DNA of 64,000 bases from an uncultured Opitutia bacterium (lineage in GTDB: Bacteria; Verrucomicrobiota; Verrucomicrobiia; Opitutales; Opitutaceae), in assembly GCA_903902745.1 (NCBI GenBank), contig CAIUWA010000024.1, positions 1-64,000 of the forward strand, written 5' to 3'. Positions within the stretch are counted from its first letter, which is position 1. Every line of letters starts with the position of its first letter. Positions 59,922 through 64,000 of the stretch are shown piece by piece. A program made the position numbers and the translations under genes. Under the pieces are notes generated by a model, which did no database searches, was not told the DNA's origin, and saw only the letters and a program-made list of their open reading frames with translations.

Positions 59922-60974
59922 TCAGGCGGGCTGCTGCTGGGAGATGCAATGCAGCGTGCCCAAGCCCCAGACCAGCTCCAGGCAATCGATGGCAATGATC
60001 TCGCGTCCCGGAAAACACGAGCCCAGCACCTCGGCCGCCTCGGCATCGCGCCTCGCCTGGCGGAAGGCCGGCATGAGCACCGCGCCGTTGATGATGAGGA
60101 AGTTCGCATAGCTCATCGGCAGCGGATGCCCCTTGATCGATCGGGCCTCCGGCAAGGGCAGCTCAACAATCTTGAATTTTCCTCCGGCCGGCGTCCGCAG
60201 CCGGTGCAGTCGCGCGAGATTTTCCTGCAGGATCCCGTAGTTCAAGTCCCTCCGGTTGTGCGTGACGACCGTCAGGATCCCGTCCGCGGAAAAAAACCGG
60301 CTGAGATCGTCGACATGCCCGTCGGTGTCATCGCCGGCTATCCCCTCGCCCAGCCAGAGAATCGTATGCACGCCGAGATAGTCGCGAAGATGCTGCTCGA
60401 TCTGCACTTTTGTCATCCGCGGGTTGCGATTCGGGTTGAGCAGGCAGGCCTCGGATGTGAGCAGCAGTCCGCTGCCATTTACATCGATCGAGCCGCCTTC
60501 GAGCACCATCTTCGGGGCGAATCGGCGCAGGCCGAGCGCCCTGGCAATCCGTGATGGGATCCGGTTGTCCCGGTCATAAGGGGGATACTTTCCACCCCAG
60601 GCGTTGTACTCCCAGTCGGTCAAGGCCACTTCACTCGTCCGGTCATTCCTCACAAAAATCGGACCGTGGTCGCGACACCAGGCATCGTTGGTCGGATGAG
60701 AATAAAACCTTACCCGCGTGAGATCCGCCTTGGCTCGCGCAATAAGCGACCGGGCGCGGGCCTGCAGGGGCTTCGCCGCATTGATGCGCACGTTCTGAAA
60801 ACGGCTGATCTGCGCCACGATCTCGGCAAACTTCGCGGGGATGGGGCGGAAATTTCCGGGCCAGGTCTTGTGCCGGTGAGGCCACGACAGCCAGATGGCG
60901 GCCTGCGGCTCCCACTCCGCCGGCATGCGGAAGCCCAGGGCGGCGGGTGTTCCGGTTTTATTTGCGGGCTTCAT
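59922..60974 (-). CDS. aguA: Agmatine deiminase
   Basis: This 350-residue guanidino-modifying enzyme converts agmatine to N-carbamoylputrescine. Features are FRMPAEWEPQAAIWLSWPH, NDAWCRDHGPIFV, MVLEGGSIDVNGSGLLLTSEACLLNPNRN (catalytic Glu/Asp), WLGEGIAGDDTDGHVDDLSRF with the catalytic His, and the C-terminal WGLGTLHCISQQQPA with the catalytic Cys. ATGs at 60995 and 60974 are both possible; the second is used here. It follows aguB by 39 bp, completing the agmatine-to-putrescine route. Confidence 0.95.
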   Translation of the reverse strand: MKPANKTGTPAALGFRMPAEWEPQAAIWLSWPHRHKTWPGNFRPIPAKFAEIVAQISRFQNVRINAAKPLQARARSLIARAKADLTRVRFYSHPTNDAWCRDHGPIFVRNDRTSEVALTDWEYNAWGGKYPPYDRDNRIPSRIARALGLRRFAPKMVLEGGSIDVNGSGLLLTSEACLLNPNRNPRMTKVQIEQHLRDYLGVHTILWLGEGIAGDDTDGHVDDLSRFFSADGILTVVTHNRRDLNYGILQENLARLHRLRTPAGGKFKIVELPLPEARSIKGHPLPMSYANFLIINGAVLMPAFRQARRDAEAAEVLGSCFPGREIIAIDCLELVWGLGTLHCISQQQPA

Positions 60975-61013
60975 TTTCCAACTCCCAGCTTTCATCGCGA
61001 GTCACCGCACCAC

Positions 61014-61892
61014 CTAATCCAGGAATCGCTGGCTGATGCCGCCGTAGGCATCGATCCGGCGGTCACGCAGGAAGGGCCAGTGGGTGCGCGTGTCATCCAC
61101 CTTCGCCAGATCAACCGGCACGAGGAGGATTTCCTCCTGCTTTTTGTCCGCCTTCGCCATGATCCCGCCGTCCGTTCCCGCTACAAAGCTCTGGCCCCAG
61201 AATTCTATCCCCTCCCCACCCGCCGGTTTTTCCAAGCCGATGCGGTTGACCGCCGCCACGTAGCACCCGTTGGCCACGGCATGGCTGCGCTGGATGGTTT
61301 CCCACGCGTCGTGCTGGGAGGCGCCGTGCTGCGCCTTTTCCTTCGGATGCCAGCCGATGGCCGTCGGGTAAAAAATAATTTCCGCGCCCTGCAGGGCCGT
61401 GAGCCGCGCGGCTTCCGGGTACCATTGGTCCCAGCAAATGAGCACACCAATGCAGCCGAACTTCGTCGACCAGGTGCGAAAGCCCGTGTCCCCCGGAGTG
61501 AAATAGAATTTCTCGTAGTAAAGCGGATCGTCCGGGATGTGCATCTTGCGGTACGTGCCGAGGAGGGCCCCGTCGGCGTCGATCACGGCCGCCGTGTTGT
61601 GGTACAGGCCGGCGGAACGTTTCTCAAAGAGCGATGCGATGACAACCACCCCGTGCTTTTTCGCGAACTGCTGGAATACCTTCGTGGTCGGACCCGGCAC
61701 CGGCTCGGCGAGCCGGAAGTTGTCGTGGTCCTCGCTCTGGCAGAAATACTGCGAGCGGAACAGCTCCTGCGTGCAGATGATGTTCGCCCCCTTTTTCGCG
61801 GCCTGCCCGGCGAGGGCCAGCGTCTTCGCAAGATTGGCCGCCGGATCCGCGGAGCAGGCGTGCTGGAGGAGGCCGAGCGTGACGGTGGCCAT
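61014..61892 (-). CDS. aguB: N-carbamoylputrescine amidohydrolase
   Basis: This 292-residue nitrilase-superfamily enzyme releases putrescine, CO2 and ammonia from N-carbamoylputrescine. The Glu-Lys-Cys triad is visible: Glu43 in ICTQELFRSQYFCQ, Lys116 in GTYRKMHIPDDP and Cys153 in GVLICWDQWYPEAARL. GGEGIEFWGQSFVAGTDGGI and the end DRRIDAYGGISQRFL are typical for AguB. It is placed between hisG and aguA on the same strand with about 40-bp gaps, so the three are likely one transcript. It makes polyamines with aguA. Confidence 0.95.
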   Translation of the reverse strand: MATVTLGLLQHACSADPAANLAKTLALAGQAAKKGANIICTQELFRSQYFCQSEDHDNFRLAEPVPGPTTKVFQQFAKKHGVVVIASLFEKRSAGLYHNTAAVIDADGALLGTYRKMHIPDDPLYYEKFYFTPGDTGFRTWSTKFGCIGVLICWDQWYPEAARLTALQGAEIIFYPTAIGWHPKEKAQHGASQHDAWETIQRSHAVANGCYVAAVNRIGLEKPAGGEGIEFWGQSFVAGTDGGIMAKADKKQEEILLVPVDLAKVDDTRTHWPFLRDRRIDAYGGISQRFLD

Positions 61893-61931
61893 GATGGAAG
61901 GAAGCGGTCGTCCGCCCGGGGCGGTCGGGCG

Positions 61932-62816
61932 TCAATAGACCACTTTGTTGAGCGGATATTCCACGATCCCCTCGGCCCCGAGCCGCTTGAGCTGAGGGAT
62001 GATCTCACGGACGACACTCTCGTCGATGATCGTCTCGAGCGCGATCCAGTCGGCCGAGCTTAGCGGCGAAATGGTCGGATTGCGCAGCGCTGGGATGGCC
62101 TTCAGGATCGCCGGCAGCGATTTTTTCGGGGCGTTCATCTTGAGCCCGACTTTGGTCTCCGCTTCGAGCGCGCCGCGCAGCAGCAGGGCAATGGTCTCGA
62201 TCTTCCGGCGCTTGGCGGGATTCGCCCAACTCTTCTTGTTAGCGATGAACTTGGTGTTCGTCTCGAGGATCGTGTCCAGGACCCGCAGCTTGTTCGCGCG
62301 CAGCGAACTGCCGGTCTCCGTCAAGTCGACGATGGCGTCGACCAGGTCCGGCACCTTCACCTCGGTGGCACCCCACGAGAATTCGACATCGACCGAAACC
62401 TTCTGCTTCGTGAAATACCGGCGCACCGTGCCGACCAGCTCCGTCGCCACGCGCTTGCCCTTGAGATCGGCGACTTTCTGGATCGGCGAGGCCTCGGGCA
62501 CGCAGAGCACCCAGCGCGCCTTCTGGTTTGAAGCCCGGCTGTAGATCAGGTCGCAAACCTCGACGACATCGGATTCATTTTCCAGAATCCAGTCCTGGCC
62601 GCACAGTCCACAGTCAAAGAAGCCGTGTTCGACATACCGGCTCACCTCTTGGCCCCGAATGAAGCGGCCATCGAGCTCCGCATCGTCGATCGACGGCTTG
62701 TAGGAACGCGAGCTGACCGCGATCTTCCATCCCGCCTTGGCGAAAAGCTTGATCGTCGACTCCTCCAGGCTGCCCTTCGGCAGACCGAGCATCAGCAGTG
62801 GTGTTTTTTCTGGCAC
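61932..62816 (-). CDS. hisG: ATP phosphoribosyltransferase, long form
   Basis: This 294-residue enzyme catalyses the first step of histidine synthesis. It begins LLMLGLPKGSLEESTIKLFAKAG and contains FIRGQEVSRYVEHGFFDCGLCGQDWI (substrate site), GKRVATELVGTVRRYF, VPDLVDAIVDLTETGSSLRAN (PRPP-binding loop) and a C-terminal region (GLKMNAPKKSLPAILKAIP to DESVVREIIPQLKRLGAEGI) that is the regulatory ACT-like domain of long HisG. The start is uncertain: GTG 62816 (PEKTPLLM) or ATG 62792. No other his gene is adjacent. It shares a transcript direction with aguB and aguA. Confidence 0.93.
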   Translation of the reverse strand: MPEKTPLLMLGLPKGSLEESTIKLFAKAGWKIAVSSRSYKPSIDDAELDGRFIRGQEVSRYVEHGFFDCGLCGQDWILENESDVVEVCDLIYSRASNQKARWVLCVPEASPIQKVADLKGKRVATELVGTVRRYFTKQKVSVDVEFSWGATEVKVPDLVDAIVDLTETGSSLRANKLRVLDTILETNTKFIANKKSWANPAKRRKIETIALLLRGALEAETKVGLKMNAPKKSLPAILKAIPALRNPTISPLSSADWIALETIIDESVVREIIPQLKRLGAEGIVEYPLNKVVY

Positions 62817-62981
62817 GCGGCCAAGGGACACTTCGCAACGGAGGCCTTCAAGCAATTTCCAGCCGGCGTTTCCCGCGCTGTGCTGGGCGCCCGTCCGTCG
62901 ACACCCGGATTCCTTGTGGAGGATTCCTTTGACAGGCACATTCATAATTGTAAAAAGAGGATGCCTTTACGCTATTTTCCC

Positions 62982-63725
62982 ATGCGCGCCGCACCCAAAC
63001 CCCTGATTCTCGTCGTGGAGGACGAGCCCGAGCTGGCCAAAGTCATCGGAATCCACCTGGAGGAAGCGGGCATGCAGGCCCAGCTTTATGATCGCGCGGC
63101 GCTCGCCATGAAATTCTTGAAGCGGAATTTCGCCAACCTGCTTCTGCTCGACATCAATCTGCCCGACCAATCCGGTTTCGCACTGCTGGAGGAGTTGAAG
63201 ACCAACGACATCTCCATCCCGACCATTTTCCTCACGGGCAACGGGGTCGAGGCCAACAAGGTTAAGGGGCTCGACATGGGCGGTGACGACTACATGACGA
63301 AACCGTTCAGCTACGCTGAATTAGTCGCGCGGATCCGCGCGGTGCTGCGCCGGGCCGAGACCAAGGCCGATTTCAATCTGGCCAAGAATGTCCGCACCGT
63401 TGACGCACCCTTCTCCTTTTGCGGAGCCACGATCACGCCTGACCGGCTCGAGATCCAGTTTCCCGACGGCGCCGTGGTGAAGCTGGGCCGCAAGGAACTC
63501 GGCATTCTCGCTTATCTCGACGCCAACAAGGGCGTCGTCATCACCCGCAAGGCGCTGATCCATTCTGTCTGGGGCCTGCACGCCGACGTGAAAAGCCGCT
63601 CGCTCGACCAGTACATCGTGAAAGTGCGCGATCTCTTCAAGGCGCACGGCATCTCGCTCGATGCCTTCCGCACGGTGCACGGCGTGGGCTACATTTTTGA
63701 GCCCGAAAAATCGGGGTCGGCTTAA
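62982..63725 (+). CDS. OmpR/PhoB-type response regulator
   Basis: This 247-residue protein has a receiver domain (LILVVEDEPELAKVIGIHLE, phospho-acceptor Asp57 in LLLLDINLPDQSGF, switch LTGNGVEANKVKG and Lys in DDYMTKPFSYAEL). A winged-helix domain follows (DRLEIQFPDGAVVKLGRKEL, TRKALIHSVWGLHADVKSRSLDQYIVKVRDLF, FRTVHGVGYIFEP). It should bind DNA when phosphorylated. No histidine kinase is adjacent, so it is an orphan within this window. An alternative ATG at 62961, right after an AGAGG, would add seven residues. It is divergent from hisG. Confidence 0.92.
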   Translation: MRAAPKPLILVVEDEPELAKVIGIHLEEAGMQAQLYDRAALAMKFLKRNFANLLLLDINLPDQSGFALLEELKTNDISIPTIFLTGNGVEANKVKGLDMGGDDYMTKPFSYAELVARIRAVLRRAETKADFNLAKNVRTVDAPFSFCGATITPDRLEIQFPDGAVVKLGRKELGILAYLDANKGVVITRKALIHSVWGLHADVKSRSLDQYIVKVRDLFKAHGISLDAFRTVHGVGYIFEPEKSGSA

Positions 63726-63745
63726 GCCGGCATCCCGCAAGCGGA

Positions 63746-63777
63746 CAATCTCCGCTCCTCCGGGACGCTGGAGATTG
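63746..63777. terminator. Possible bidirectional terminator hairpin
   Basis: CAATCTCC (63746-63753) and GGAGATTG (63770-63777) form an 8-bp stem between two convergent genes. There is no T-run, so a factor-dependent or weak role is likely. Confidence 0.4.
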
Positions 63778-63798
63778 GTCTCAGACGGCCCAATGGCC

Positions 63799-64000
63799 TC
63801 ACATTCCGGCCGTCAGCTCGCAAAGCTCTGCGACCCGTTTCAGGGCATCGCCCAAGTGATCGTGCCGCTTCGGTCCGCCGAGCGGCTTGCCCGGCTCAAG
63901 TCGGCTCAACCAGGTGGTGATCAGCTCGGTGTTATAAGCCTGCAACACGAGCTCGATTCCCTTTTCGCGGCCCACTTTGTCAGTGATCCGCTGCATCATT
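63799..64000 (-). CDS. C-terminal fragment of an unidentified protein (truncated by window end)
   Basis: An open minus-strand frame runs from the window edge to a TGA at 63801-63799, giving about 66 residues. The visible text (GREKGIELVLQAYNTELITTW, RLEPGKPLGGPKRHDHLGDALKRVAELCELTAGM) is protein-like and helical. No start is visible and no family is recognised. It converges on the response regulator gene. Confidence 0.5.
   Translation of the reverse strand, partial: MMQRITDKVGREKGIELVLQAYNTELITTWLSRLEPGKPLGGPKRHDHLGDALKRVAELCELTAGM

Overview
This window is a high-GC bacterial chromosome segment from a Verrucomicrobium, most likely family Opitutaceae (Opitutus/Lacunisphaera-like). This is inferred from gene content and protein flavour: Gram-negative lipid A genes (lpxK, lpxI), menaquinone genes, FecR/Wza/Wzc-type exopolysaccharide export, pectin-lyase clusters and a Spy-like Gly-rich family. 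No database search was possible. Genes are dense, on both strands and mostly housekeeping. There is no prophage, no complete insertion sequence and no CRISPR array.

Layout. 0-2.3 kb: a truncated gene, an Old Yellow Enzyme reductase and a small ParE/RelE-type toxin-antitoxin pair. 2.5-9.4 kb: three tandem secreted rhamnogalacturonan lyases (PL4) that arose by duplication, i.e. a pectin-degrading locus. 9.6-19.8 kb: pgi, a small lipoprotein, rsmI, a Ppx/GppA phosphatase, an RluD-like pseudouridine synthase, an adenosine/adenine deaminase, an M29 aminopeptidase, lpxK and a class V aminotransferase. 20-26.7 kb: topoisomerase III, a membrane-anchored Gly-rich Spy-like protein, class II aldolase and a papain-like protease. 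26.9-33.6 kb: menB, kup, menA, then an acylphosphatase-ABC ATPase-permease-TPR operon. 33.7-45.1 kb: an acidic orphan protein, tRNA-Ser(GCT), the metK-ahcY methyl-cycle operon, an Hpt protein, a uracil-DNA glycosylase, riboflavin synthase, an HtrA protease paired with a protease-dead homologue, and leuS. 45.2-50.2 kb: a four-gene exopolysaccharide export operon (FecR, beta-barrel, Wza-like, Wzc-like tyrosine kinase). 50.3-64 kb: lpxI, a DUF151 nuclease, dus, sufT, sppA, a large conserved protein of unknown function, a DapF homologue with both catalytic cysteines replaced by serine, rpsA, the agmatine-to-putrescine genes aguA/aguB, hisG and a response regulator.

The most unusual feature lies between the genes. 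Many intergenic spaces hold one of two kinds of palindromic element. One kind is REP/REPIN-like: a GTAG foot followed by a perfect or near-perfect hairpin, often 8 bp with a 3-nt loop, alone or as inverted pairs. It sits at gene 3' ends and in one case supplies a stop codon. The second kind is a set of long imperfect inverted repeats whose arms (about 20-45 nt) are chains of short purine-rich words such as CACGGAGG, GGCGCAAAA, GTAGTTGG or GCGAAAGCGCGG. The words differ between loci but the arrangement is constant. In one place such elements supply both the stop codon of rsmI and the start codon of the next gene. I regard this second class as the best candidate for an undescribed element family here. 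The DapF-like protein and the HtrA/pseudo-HtrA pair are the best protein-level leads.
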